From the NCBI GenBank assembly GCA_963763485.1, contig CAVXOW010000007.1:310001-374000 (forward strand): DNA of 64,000 bases, written 5' to 3'. This DNA comes from CAWCKS01 sp963763485. GTDB lineage: Bacteria > Pseudomonadota > Alphaproteobacteria > Rhizobiales > Xanthobacteraceae. Numbering within the stretch: position 1 is the stretch's first letter; every line of letters starts with the position of its first letter. Position numbers and translations under genes: made by a program. Shown piece after piece: positions 54,549 to 62,421 of this stretch. Below the pieces are notes generated by a model, which was not told where the DNA came from, searched no databases, and saw only the letters and a program-made list of their open reading frames with translations.

Positions 54549-54782
54549 CTAGTCATCGCGGGTCAGCGCCATGATCGCGTCGGTGCTCATTGCGACATCG
54601 CCACGTCCTCGCAGGTGAGCGACAACGCGAACCCCCCGGCCGTTTTTGGTCTTCGTCTTGGCCCGGACGATGCGGACGGCTCTCCCGTCAAACTCGAACT
54701 GCACCTCGGTATGAGGCAGCAGCCCGGCCCGCTCCCGAATCTCGGCTGGAATCGTAACTTGTCCCTTGGACGTGATGCGCAT
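54549..54782 (-). CDS. AbrB/MazE-type antitoxin
   Basis: A 77-residue swapped-hairpin (SpoVT/AbrB) DNA-binding protein starting MRITSKGQVTIPAEIRERAG, the hallmark sequence of these antitoxins. The C-terminal half (GVRVVAHLRGRGDVAMSTDA) would bind and block the PIN toxin. The open frame extends 18 codons upstream into the palindrome, but the start at 54782 matches the family. A perfect 32-base palindrome six bases upstream is the likely site where the toxin-antitoxin complex represses its own operon. Confidence 0.93.
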   Translation of the reverse strand: MRITSKGQVTIPAEIRERAGLLPHTEVQFEFDGRAVRIVRAKTKTKNGRGVRVVAHLRGRGDVAMSTDAIMALTRDD

Positions 54783-54787
54783 CGGAT

Positions 54788-54819
54788 GATCCTTACTCTT
54801 ACATGTAAGAGTAAGGATC
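54788..54819. promoter_or_regulatory. perfect 32-bp palindrome, toxin-antitoxin operator
   Basis: The half-site GATCCTTACTCTTACA (54788-54803) is followed directly by its exact reverse complement (54804-54819), with CATG at the centre. It ends five bases before the antitoxin ATG on the reverse strand. AbrB-type antitoxins bind palindromes in this position. It is also far more AT-rich than the surrounding genes, as a promoter core would be. Confidence 0.8.
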
Positions 54820-54886
54820 GTGCAGGCCGGGTGCAAGTCTTTGTTTCAACGCCTGAGTATTCATCGCGGTCCGTCCGCACGCCCCC

Positions 54887-55786
54887 TCAATACCCCCGTC
54901 CCCACCAGTAGCACCAGCGCTGGACGTTCGGCGCCAGCCCGTTCTCGTAGTTGCCAAGCTTCTCCCACTTCGGCAGCTTCAGCTCCTTCATCGCCGCATC
55001 GTTCAGGCACTTGCCGGCGTCGGCGAGCTTCTTCGTCTCGGTGGAGAGGTCCTGCATGAAGGCGATGTCATCCATCACGTCCTGCTTGGTGCCGAGCCGG
55101 CCGCCGGCGTTGGGATGACCCGGGATCATGCGGTCCCAGTCGAGCGCGGCGAGCTTCTTCAGCGAGTCGATGAATTCGATCGGCGAGGCGTTGTCGGGGA
55201 TGTCGCGGAACTGCACGGTCTGGATCGGCGCGAAGTCGACCACGAAGATGATCTTCTCCTTCGGCAGCCGCATCACCAGCATGTTGTCGGAATGGTTGCG
55301 GCCGACATAGTCGAGCTCGAGCGCAGTGCCGCCGAGCGTGATGACCTTCCTGTCGTCGACCACCTGGTCGGGCATCACCAAATCAGGCAGCAGCGCATTC
55401 TGCTTCTGCAACAGCTGCCAGCGCTCCTTCAGCTTGCGATGGCCGATGAAGGTGGCGCCGAGGTCCTTGAACGGCTTGCCGCCGGCGGCGTGGTCGTAAT
55501 GGCTGTGGCTGTAGATCACGTATTTGATCGGCTTGTCGGTCACCGCCTTGATCGCGTCGATGTAGGGCTTGGCCGGGCGCTCGTACGAGATCGGATCGGT
55601 CGCGATCACGCCTGCCGGCGTCACCACGAACATCGACTGATGGCCGCCATAGCGGAAGATGTAGACGTTGTCGGTGCCGTCGACCTTGATGGTCGTGGTG
55701 GCCGGCGGGGTCTGCGCGCTGGCTGCGCCTGCACAGGCTGCGACGAGTGCGGCGGCCGCGACGACGGATTTGACGCTGGCGATCAT
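54887..55786 (-). CDS. secreted MBL-fold metallo-hydrolase
   Basis: A 299-residue exported protein with signal peptide MIASVKSVVAAAALVAACAG, cleaved near ASA-Q. The metallo-beta-lactamase fold is shown by IYSHSHYDHAAGGKPFKDLG (HxHxDH metal ligands), NHSDNMLVMRLPKEKIIFVV with the third His and the bridging-Asp region FVVDFAP, and MIPGHPNAGG with the last His. The specific reaction is unknown; relatives include quorum-lactone, alkylsulfatase-like and general hydrolases. GGGAGA precedes the ATG at 55786. Its last 57 codons are partly duplicated at 53936-54107. Confidence 0.9.
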   Translation of the reverse strand: MIASVKSVVAAAALVAACAGAASAQTPPATTTIKVDGTDNVYIFRYGGHQSMFVVTPAGVIATDPISYERPAKPYIDAIKAVTDKPIKYVIYSHSHYDHAAGGKPFKDLGATFIGHRKLKERWQLLQKQNALLPDLVMPDQVVDDRKVITLGGTALELDYVGRNHSDNMLVMRLPKEKIIFVVDFAPIQTVQFRDIPDNASPIEFIDSLKKLAALDWDRMIPGHPNAGGRLGTKQDVMDDIAFMQDLSTETKKLADAGKCLNDAAMKELKLPKWEKLGNYENGLAPNVQRWCYWWGRGY

Positions 55787-56095
55787 TTTGTTGGTCTCCC
55801 GGATTTCTTGTCCTGCAGCCGGCGACAGGCGGCCGCGGACGCGTGAGACTCGGCGAGCCAACGACCGATCGCAAGCGGCAGAATTTTTTGTCGCAGCAGG
55901 AATAGAATGACGGCGGTAGTCTTCGGCGCCACCGCTGCTCGAATTACGCTTGCCGCAATTTTTCGCTTGCATTCGACTATCTACTAGTGTAATGATCTTG
56001 CCGTTCCGGCCCTCACGAGGGGCGCGTCGCGATCGCTGGCGAATGCGGGCTGGAAACGATGGGCTGGCGACGTCGCGCAACGTTGCAAAGCCCGT

Positions 56096-56156
56096 CGCAA
56101 GTCGGGCCTGCCCGACTTGCGCGCTATCATGCGCATCAGGGGCAAGCCCTGATGCG
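56096..56156. repeat. two-hairpin repeat core, inverted copy of 48199-48260
   Basis: CGCAAGTCGGGCCTGCCCGA then CTTGCG form one hairpin, followed by GCGCATCAGGGGCAAGCCCT and GATGCG as a second. The reverse complement matches 48199-48260 with few differences, including the shared spacer GCGCATGAT. This is a dispersed element present in both orientations in the window. Confidence 0.7.
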
Positions 56157-56158
56157 TT

Positions 56159-56268
56159 GCAGGGAAAACCGGATGTCGGTTGAACCCAGCGGTGAATGAA
56201 GCTCGTACGACCTTGACTACTTTTCCGTACGAGGCTGCGGGTGCCAGCTGGCATCCGGTTTTCCCTGC
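56159..56268. repeat. 110-base stretch with exact 17-base terminal inverted repeats
   Basis: GCAGGGAAAACCGGATG at 56159-56175 is the exact reverse complement of 56252-56268. The interior shows no coding sense. The layout is that of a miniature inverted-repeat element; no other copy is in the window and I see no clear target duplication. Confidence 0.5.
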
Positions 56269-56367
56269 GCCCTCTTTGTCCAGAGCGCGCGAAAGCAACA
56301 GCAAACCCTCGGGCACCTCGTGCCGCGGGGCGATTTTGCGTGTTTGCGAGGCAACGCCTCTCGTCTC

Positions 56368-56473
56368 GTCATCGCCCGGCTTGACCGGGCGATCCAGTAC
56401 TCCGCGGCAGATGTTGGCGTGCACTCACAAACGACACGGAGTACTGGATGCCCCGCTTGAAGCGGGGCATGAC
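56368..56473. repeat. GTCAT...ATGAC hairpin-ended MITE-like repeat, type B
   Basis: A 106-base element starting GTCATCGCCCGGCTTGACCG and ending CCCCGCTTGAAGCGGGGCAT then GAC. Inner inverted words GATCCAGTACTCCG and CGGAGTACTGGAT pair. It shares ends and layout with 34779-34883. Confidence 0.75.
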
Positions 56474-56635
56474 AACCAGCTGCACCTCGATCGACAAAAC
56501 CCCGCAAAAATGGCTGAAAACCTTCGCACGATCAGAGACTTCGGCGGCGCCGGTGGTCGCATCGCTGAGGCCCCGCAGATTGCACGCCGCGCGATTGAAT
56601 GATCTCATCTTGCCTGCAAAAAACAGGAACTTCCC

Positions 56636-56881
56636 ATGCACTGGTTCGGCGCTGTCGGCGCCACGCTGACCACGATCTGCTGGCTGCCGCAGGCCGTCCG
56701 CCTGATCCGCTATCGCGACACCCGCGCGATCTCGCTCGTCACCAACCTGGTCTTCGTCTCAGGGCTGGTGTGCTGGCTGGTCTACGGCATCTCGCTCAAC
56801 GACTGGCCGCTGATCATCTCGAATGCGATCTCGATCCTGCTGACCTCGGTCATCATTGCGATGAAGCTCAGGCATGGGTGA
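56636..56881 (+). CDS. SemiSWEET family sugar transporter
   Basis: An 81-residue, three-helix membrane protein that dimerises to form a small sugar uniporter. The PQ-loop motif is TICWLPQAVRLIRYRDTRAI, followed by SLVTNLVFVSGLVCWLVYGI and ISNAISILLTSVIIAMKLRH, all standard for bacterial SemiSWEETs (MtN3/saliva family). The ATG at 56636 starts MHWFGAVGATL. The sugar transported is not predictable. Confidence 0.9.
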   Translation: MHWFGAVGATLTTICWLPQAVRLIRYRDTRAISLVTNLVFVSGLVCWLVYGISLNDWPLIISNAISILLTSVIIAMKLRHG

Positions 56882-56899
56882 TTGGCAAAGGCCGATGGC

Positions 56900-57421
56900 T
56901 CAGGCGCAGGGCTTGCCGCGTTGCGTCTCGTCCTTGACCGCGGTGGTGACCAGCTTGCGTTGATAGTCCGGCAGTTCATCGATGCTGAAATATCCGTTGC
57001 GATAGGCCTGCTGGATCAACTCGACAATCCTGATGTCGTCGGATGTATTGTTGCGCTCCCTCACATAGGCCGCAACCTTCGGTCCGTGATACTCCCGCGC
57101 GACCCTGAGCGCATTCTCGATATCGTAATAGTAGTAGCCAACCGTGGTGAGGAGTCTCTTGTGACCGGCCGGTTCGCAGAAACTGCTCCAGGGCTGGTTC
57201 AATGTCGCGAGCGTATCCTGGCGAAAAAACTGCCTGCTCAACTCGGCCTGCTTCACGTCCTCGGACGCCTTGAATGCCTCGAGATCGTCATTCGGCACGA
57301 ACGCGCCCTGTCGTTGCGCGCTGTTACGCGACGACCGCGGCGAGGCCGAAGGCGCCCCATAGGTCCACCATGACAGCTGGAACATGGCCAGCAACCAGAT
57401 CGCAAAGAGGATCAGCCTCAT
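56900..57421 (-). CDS. secreted protein of unknown function
   Basis: A 173-residue product with signal peptide MRLILFAIWLLAMFQLSWWT. The mature part contains SSFCEPAGHKRLLTTVGYYY, YYDIENALRVAREYHGPKVA and IVELIQQAYRNGYFSIDELP, and ends QRGKPCA, so two cysteines could form a disulfide. Its ATG overlaps the stop of the upstream gene by four bases, so the two are co-translated. Shared words between the pair (an AYxxGxxxxxDY pattern: QQAYRNGYFSIDELPDYQ and QAAYDKGGIGKNDYATSV) suggest they are diverged paralogues. No known domain is visible. Confidence 0.7.
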   Translation of the reverse strand: MRLILFAIWLLAMFQLSWWTYGAPSASPRSSRNSAQRQGAFVPNDDLEAFKASEDVKQAELSRQFFRQDTLATLNQPWSSFCEPAGHKRLLTTVGYYYYDIENALRVAREYHGPKVAAYVRERNNTSDDIRIVELIQQAYRNGYFSIDELPDYQRKLVTTAVKDETQRGKPCA

Positions 57422-58038
57422 CGCGACTGCCTCAATTCGCTGACTTGCGATGTGCACACCGACGGCTTGTCGCCGACGCTGCGCGCCACGATGCCAGCCA
57501 TCAGCCGCACCGACGTTGCATAGTCGTTCTTGCCGATGCCGCCCTTGTCGTACGCCGCCTGGATCGCCGTCGTCACCTCGGTATCGAGCGGGGTCGTGAA
57601 TGCGATCCGTGCCGCTTCGCGATTCTTTTCCGGACACGTCGCGAGTCCGAAAGGTCCCGTGCTGTCGCACTTGAGAACGTCTTGATAGGCCCTGGCGTAG
57701 TCGGAGATGGCTGCGACCAGATTGGCCTTCATGGTCGCGTCGCATGGCGATAACGAATAGGCGTTGGCCGCCTGCAGTGTGGCCATCCGCACCGAATCTC
57801 GCTTGGGGTCGTTGTCGCTCTGCAACGTCTTCGAATTCACCCAATCGCGCCGGTCACTTTCCGCACGACGAACGGGATCGCCGAACACTGGAATTTTCGA
57901 CGAGGGTTGCAGGGGAGCGATGACTTGCGGCACGCCGAGTCGAGGCAACGGCATCACCGGAAAGCCGTGCGTTCCCCACGATATGACGACGAATGCGGTG
58001 ACAAACGCCATCGCAACATAGGCGTAGAAGCGAAGCAT
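57418..58038 (-). CDS. secreted or membrane-anchored protein of unknown function
   Basis: A 206-residue product with an N-terminal hydrophobic stretch (MLRFYAYVAMAFVTAFVVIS) that could be a signal or anchor. A Pro-rich linker and a helical C-terminal half follow, with LSPCDATMKANLVAAISDYA, YQDVLKCDSTGPFGLATCPE and TAIQAAYDKGGIGKNDYATS; four cysteines (in SPCD, LKCD, ATCPE and SVCTS) may pair in the periplasm. It is coupled by ATGA overlap to the 56900-57421 gene. The function is unknown. Confidence 0.7.
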   Translation of the reverse strand: MLRFYAYVAMAFVTAFVVISWGTHGFPVMPLPRLGVPQVIAPLQPSSKIPVFGDPVRRAESDRRDWVNSKTLQSDNDPKRDSVRMATLQAANAYSLSPCDATMKANLVAAISDYARAYQDVLKCDSTGPFGLATCPEKNREAARIAFTTPLDTEVTTAIQAAYDKGGIGKNDYATSVRLMAGIVARSVGDKPSVCTSQVSELRQSR

Positions 58039-58195
58039 GTTATGAGGAGCACTCCGAGGAAATCGCGGCGGAGACTAGCGGCTCTCCGTTAACGAGAACT
58101 CAGCGCCAAAGTCGAGAGTAGGTTGAGTTTGAAAAAGGCCCAACGGGATCGGTCGAATTTGAGCGAATCGCAAAAGCGGCCGGTCGGCGCCGCCA

Positions 58196-58411
58196 TCAAC
58201 CCGGAGCCTCGGACGTCACCCCGTTGCGCTCCGCCGCGATTGTGCGCAGGCAGGTCTGGCACAGGCAGTCGTCGTAACCGGTTCCACCTGAGGGCAGGGG
58301 GTGACGGGCGGTTTCCGCAGCGCACCAACACTCTTTCGAGAGGGCGCAGGAAAACTCGGCTCCGCAGCGGGCGCAGGTGATCTTGCGGTTGAAAGATAAC
58401 GGATTTGTCAT
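58196..58411 (-). CDS. cysteine-rich CWC family protein
   Basis: A 71-residue protein starting MTNPLSFNRKITCARCGAEF. The cysteine pattern CARCGAEFSC, then ECWCAAETARHPLP, then CLCQTCL matches the CWC family named after its C-W-C motif; the cysteines probably bind zinc. The length matches. A seven-residue longer start at 58432 exists. The function of the family is unknown. Confidence 0.85.
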   Translation of the reverse strand: MTNPLSFNRKITCARCGAEFSCALSKECWCAAETARHPLPSGGTGYDDCLCQTCLRTIAAERNGVTSEAPG

Positions 58412-58524
58412 GCGCGTCGCCGTAGAATCCACACCTGCCTTCAGCAGCAGTTCATCTGAAGAAGCTGCATTATACTGGTGGCGTCGAGCCCGATGAACCC
58501 CTTGCTGCCGTGCGGTGAAGCTAA

Positions 58525-60087
58525 ATGGCGCGTGATCCCCAGGCTGCTCTCGTCGCGTTGAATCGTTTCGGGTTCGGCGCGCGCGGCGCTGCGTCAGGCG
58601 ATTTCGAATCCGCCGCCGCCGATCCGCGCGGCTTCGTCAGGGCGGAGCTGGCCAGGCCCAATGCGGCGCTGCTGATCGCGCCGGGCCTCTTGTCGACGTC
58701 GGAACTCGGGCAAGCGCTGTTCGCGTATCAAAAAGAGGTGAGGCTGCAGCGCGAGGCGCAAAAGGCGGCGCTAGGCGCGACGCCGTCCGCGCCCGACGCC
58801 AATGCACCAGCGGCGCCGCCACTGCGTTCGCTGTCTGGCGCCAAGCCAGATCACAAGCTCGATCAAATGGCTGCCGCATCAGGCGACAGCATGAGCGCGC
58901 AGCAAGCGCCGCAACCGGCGATGCCCCCGCCTGCAACTCCGGCACAGCAACCACAACAACCGCCGCAACCACTCAACGTCATCCAGAAGACCTTCCGCGC
59001 CGAGGCGCTGGCGCGCTTCCAGCACGCGACGCTGGCCGAGGTCGGCTTCATCGAGCGGCTGGTGGCATTCTGGTCGAACCACTTCTGCATTTCCGCCAAC
59101 AAGGGCGAGCCGGCGCGGATCTGGGCTGGCGCGTTCGAGCGCGAGGCGATCCGGCCGCACGTGCTCGGCCGCTTCGCTGACATGCTGCGCGCAGTCGAGC
59201 AGCATCCGGCGATGCTGTTCTTCCTCGACAACCAGCAGTCGCTCGGGCCGAACTCGCGCGCCGGCATCAACCGCAAGCGCGGATTGAATGAGAACCTCGC
59301 GCGGGAAATCATGGAGCTGCACACGCTCGGCGTCGGCGGCGGATATACCCAGGCCGACGTGACTTCGCTTGCGCGCATCATCACCGGGTGGACCTTCGCC
59401 GGGCCGCAAGGCCTGATGGCGCCGCCTGGCAGCTTCGCCTTCAATGCCAACGCCCATGAGCCGGGCCCGCAAACCTTGCTCGGCAAAACGTATGAGGACA
59501 ACGGCCTGGCGCAGGGCGAAGCGGCGCTGAATGATCTGGCGCGGCATCCGTCTACGGCAAAATTCATTGCGACAAAACTGGCGCGGCATTTCGTGGCCGA
59601 TGATCCACCCCCCGCGCTGGTGGCGCGGCTCGCCGACACCTTCCACAAGACCGACGGCGATCTTGCAGCCGTCAGCCGCGCGCTGGTCGATTCTGACGAA
59701 GCGTGGAATGCGCCGCTCACAAAGATCCGCTCGCCCTACGACTATATGATCGCGACCGGTCGGATGCTGGCCGTGATTCCGCCCGAGCCGGGCCGCTATC
59801 TCGGTCCGCTCAATCTGCTCGGCCAGCCCTTGTGGTCGCCGGCGGGGCCCAACGGATTCGCCGACACCAACGCGGTGTGGGCATCGCCGGAAGGCATGAA
59901 GTTGCGGCTCGATCTTGCCGCGCAGATCGGCGAGCGCACCGGCGACAGTGTCGAGCCGCGCGATCTCATTCATGTCGTTGCCGGCGATGCTGCGACGCTT
60001 GAGACCAAACGTGCGATCGAGCTTGCGGAGTCGCGCAAACAGGCGATGGCGCTGCTCTTGATGTCGCCGGAATTCCAGAGGAGATAG
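58525..60087 (+). CDS. DUF1800 domain-containing protein
   Basis: A 520-residue protein. The DUF1800 fold begins ALVALNRFGFGARGAASGDF and includes LVAFWSNHFCISANKGEPAR, RKRGLNENLAREIMELHTLG and SLARIITGWTFAGPQGLMAP, ending LALLLMSPEFQRR-like (AMALLLMSPEFQRR). Residues about 85-150 are an inserted low-complexity segment rich in Pro, Gln and Ala. There is no clear signal peptide. The partner DUF1501 gene begins three bases after the stop. The pair is widespread; the biochemical role is not established. Confidence 0.9.
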   Translation: MARDPQAALVALNRFGFGARGAASGDFESAAADPRGFVRAELARPNAALLIAPGLLSTSELGQALFAYQKEVRLQREAQKAALGATPSAPDANAPAAPPLRSLSGAKPDHKLDQMAAASGDSMSAQQAPQPAMPPPATPAQQPQQPPQPLNVIQKTFRAEALARFQHATLAEVGFIERLVAFWSNHFCISANKGEPARIWAGAFEREAIRPHVLGRFADMLRAVEQHPAMLFFLDNQQSLGPNSRAGINRKRGLNENLAREIMELHTLGVGGGYTQADVTSLARIITGWTFAGPQGLMAPPGSFAFNANAHEPGPQTLLGKTYEDNGLAQGEAALNDLARHPSTAKFIATKLARHFVADDPPPALVARLADTFHKTDGDLAAVSRALVDSDEAWNAPLTKIRSPYDYMIATGRMLAVIPPEPGRYLGPLNLLGQPLWSPAGPNGFADTNAVWASPEGMKLRLDLAAQIGERTGDSVEPRDLIHVVAGDAATLETKRAIELAESRKQAMALLLMSPEFQRR

Positions 60088-60090
60088 GCG

Positions 60091-61311
60091 ATGGACTGCG
60101 CCGAAAACATCGCGCTGAAAACCACGCGCCGTTCGCTGCTCGCCGGCTTTGCCTCATTCGCCGCATGGGCGTATCTGCCGAAATTTGCGCGCGCAGCCGA
60201 CGGCCGCGATCCGCGCCTGATCGTCGTCATCCTGCGCGGCGCGCTCGATGGGCTCGCGACCGTGGCGCCGGTTGGCGATCCCGACTACGCCGGCCTGCAC
60301 GGCTCGATCGCGCTCGCAACCGGCGGCCAGCATCCGGCGATGCCGTTGAACACGTTCTTCGCGCTGCATCCCTCGATGCCGGTTTTTGCGCGAATGTATG
60401 GCGAGGGCCACGCCACGGTCGTCCACGCGGTTGCGACCGGCTATCGCGACCGCTCGCATTTCGACGGCCAGGACGTCTTGGAGAGCGGCTATTCGGGTCC
60501 GGGCCGGGTGCAGTCCGGCTGGCTGAATCGCGCGCTGCAAGCGTTGCCGCGCGGCGAGCGTGCGGTCGGCGCACTTGCCGTCGGCACGACCACACCGCTG
60601 GTGCTGCGCGGCCCCGCGCCGACCGTCGGCTGGGCGCCGGTCGCGGTCCCTCAGGCCGATGACGACACCGCTGCGCGGCTGCTCGATCTCTACACCCATC
60701 GTGACCCCGCGCTCGCCGGTGCGCTGTCACAAGGCCTGCAGCTTGAGAAAAGCTCGCGTGGCGACGACATGAAGCCGACGCCCGGCCTCAACCAGGTCGG
60801 GGCGATGCGGCTTGCGGCGAAAGGTGCGGCGAAGTTGATGGCGGCCGACGACGGCCCGCGCATCGCCGCGCTCGCGTTCGACGGCTGGGACACCCACGCC
60901 AATGAAGGCGGCGCGGTCGGCCGGCTGGCGTTCCTGCTCGGCGGGCTCGACGGCGCGTTCGACGAATTCCAGACCGGACTTGGCGACAAGTGGCGCGACA
61001 CCGCGATCGTGGTCGCGACCGAGTTCGGCCGCACCGCGCGCATCAACGGCACCGACGGCACCGATCATGGCACCGGCACGATCGCGCTGCTGCTCGGCGG
61101 CGCGATCAAGGGCGGGCAGGTGATCTCAGACTGGCCGGGCCTGAAGCAAGCGCAACTCTATGAAGGGCGCGACCTCAAGCCGACCACGGATCTGCGCGGC
61201 GCGCTTAAAGGTTTGTTGCGCGATCATCTCGGCCTGAGCGAGAGCGTGCTCAGCGACGCCGTGTTCCCCGACAGCAACCAGGCCAAGCCGATGGCGGGCT
61301 TGATTGCGTAA
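60091..61311 (+). CDS. DUF1501 domain-containing protein, Tat-exported
   Basis: A 406-residue protein with a twin-arginine signal TTRRSLLAGFASFAAWAYLP and cleavage near ARAAD. DUF1501 proteins are related to alkaline phosphatase/sulfatase-like folds. Blocks are LIVVILRGALDGLATVAPVG, FDGQDVLESGYSGPGRVQSG, AFDGWDTHANEGGAVGRLAF and VVATEFGRTARINGTDGTDH, with D-H and T-E-F-G-R as probable metal or active-site positions. It follows the DUF1800 gene at three bases, so the two are one operon and probably one exported complex, with DUF1501 providing the Tat signal. Confidence 0.92.
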   Translation: MDCAENIALKTTRRSLLAGFASFAAWAYLPKFARAADGRDPRLIVVILRGALDGLATVAPVGDPDYAGLHGSIALATGGQHPAMPLNTFFALHPSMPVFARMYGEGHATVVHAVATGYRDRSHFDGQDVLESGYSGPGRVQSGWLNRALQALPRGERAVGALAVGTTTPLVLRGPAPTVGWAPVAVPQADDDTAARLLDLYTHRDPALAGALSQGLQLEKSSRGDDMKPTPGLNQVGAMRLAAKGAAKLMAADDGPRIAALAFDGWDTHANEGGAVGRLAFLLGGLDGAFDEFQTGLGDKWRDTAIVVATEFGRTARINGTDGTDHGTGTIALLLGGAIKGGQVISDWPGLKQAQLYEGRDLKPTTDLRGALKGLLRDHLGLSESVLSDAVFPDSNQAKPMAGLIA

Positions 61312-61320
61312 GCGGTCGCC

Positions 61321-62265
61321 TCACTTGCCGCTGGAGATCTTGTCGACCTCGGCGATGTCTTCGGGCGTCATCTTCCAGCCGATTGCCTTGGCGTTCTGCT
61401 CGACCTGTTCCGGCTTGGTCGCGCCGGCAATCACGCTGGTGACTTGCGACCGCGACGCGAGCCATGAGAATGCGAGTTCGAGCATGGTGTGACCGCGCGC
61501 GGAAGCGAACGCGTCCAGCTTCTCGACGATGCCGATGTTCTTGTCGTTGACGTAGCGGTCGCGCAGCCGCGGCACCAGCGCAAAGCGCGTGCCGGCCGGC
61601 GCGTCACTGCCGCGCTTGTATTTGCCGGTCAGAAGACCGCTGGCAAGCGGGAAGTACGGCAGGATGCCGAGCTTGAACTCCTTCGCCATCGGCTGCAGGT
61701 CCTTCTCGAGGTCGCGCACCACGAGGCTGTACTCGTCCTGGATCGAGATGAAGGGATGGGTGTTGATCGCTCTTGCGGTCAGTTGCGCCTCGACGACACG
61801 CCAGGACGGCAGGTTCGAGCAACCGACATAGCGCACCTTGCCCTGGCTGATCAGATCTTCCAGCGCCCGCAGCGTCTCCTCGATCGGCGTCAACGGATCG
61901 TAGTTGTGCTGCTGGTAGAGATCGATGTGATCGGTCTTCAGCCGCTTCAGGCTGTCCTCGACCGCCCGCATGATGTAGCGGCGCGCCGCGCCCTTCTTTA
62001 CGCCGGCGTCGTCCATCGGCATGCCGAACTTGGTGGCGAGCACGATGTCCTTGCGCTTGTCGCCGAGCACCTCGCCCATCGCGGTCTCCGAGCCGCCACG
62101 ATTGCCGTAGACATCGGCCGTGTCGAACAGGGTGATGCCGAGGTCGATCGCCTTGAAGATCACCTTGCGGGTGCCTTCGATGTCGACGCGCTGGCCGAAA
62201 TTGTTGCAACCGATGCCGACCGCCGAGACGCGAAGGCCTGAGTTGCCGAGATTGCGAATTTCCAT
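61321..62265 (-). CDS. aldo/keto reductase
   Basis: A 314-residue TIM-barrel NADPH oxidoreductase. It starts MEIRNLGNSGLRVSAVGIGC. The catalytic Asp and Tyr are in GITLFDTADVYGNRGGSETA; the Lys is in VLATKFGMPM, and the His is replaced in the usual place by QHN in LYQQHNYDPL, as in AKR families acting on other substrates. The cofactor region is SVIAGATKPEQVEQNAKAIG. The open frame upstream of 62265 is not supported. The substrate is unknown. Confidence 0.93.
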   Translation of the reverse strand: MEIRNLGNSGLRVSAVGIGCNNFGQRVDIEGTRKVIFKAIDLGITLFDTADVYGNRGGSETAMGEVLGDKRKDIVLATKFGMPMDDAGVKKGAARRYIMRAVEDSLKRLKTDHIDLYQQHNYDPLTPIEETLRALEDLISQGKVRYVGCSNLPSWRVVEAQLTARAINTHPFISIQDEYSLVVRDLEKDLQPMAKEFKLGILPYFPLASGLLTGKYKRGSDAPAGTRFALVPRLRDRYVNDKNIGIVEKLDAFASARGHTMLELAFSWLASRSQVTSVIAGATKPEQVEQNAKAIGWKMTPEDIAEVDKISSGK

Positions 62266-62421
62266 GGACCTGTCCCTCTGGCTGTTGTTGCAGTTGTTCT
62301 TGCTTGGTCGATCCAGCGCGATTTTGGGAGATCGCCGCGACCGCATGGCGAGTGGCATCGATGGGCTCAAAACCCCGCCAATCCTACAATCTTCCGCAGC
62401 GCGGGCAATGATGTCGGCTGG

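Larger units (their letters stand above)
55787..56635. other. 849-base intergenic region rich in repeats
   Basis: No credible gene lies here; open frames on both strands give Arg/Ser-rich shadows. From 56096 it is mostly repeats: the two-hairpin core at 56096-56156, a pair of exact 17-base inverted repeats GCAGGGAAAACCGGATG at 56159-56175 and 56252-56268, and the type B element at 56368-56473. The left part (55900-56000) is relatively AT-rich, as for the metallo-hydrolase promoter. Confidence 0.5.
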
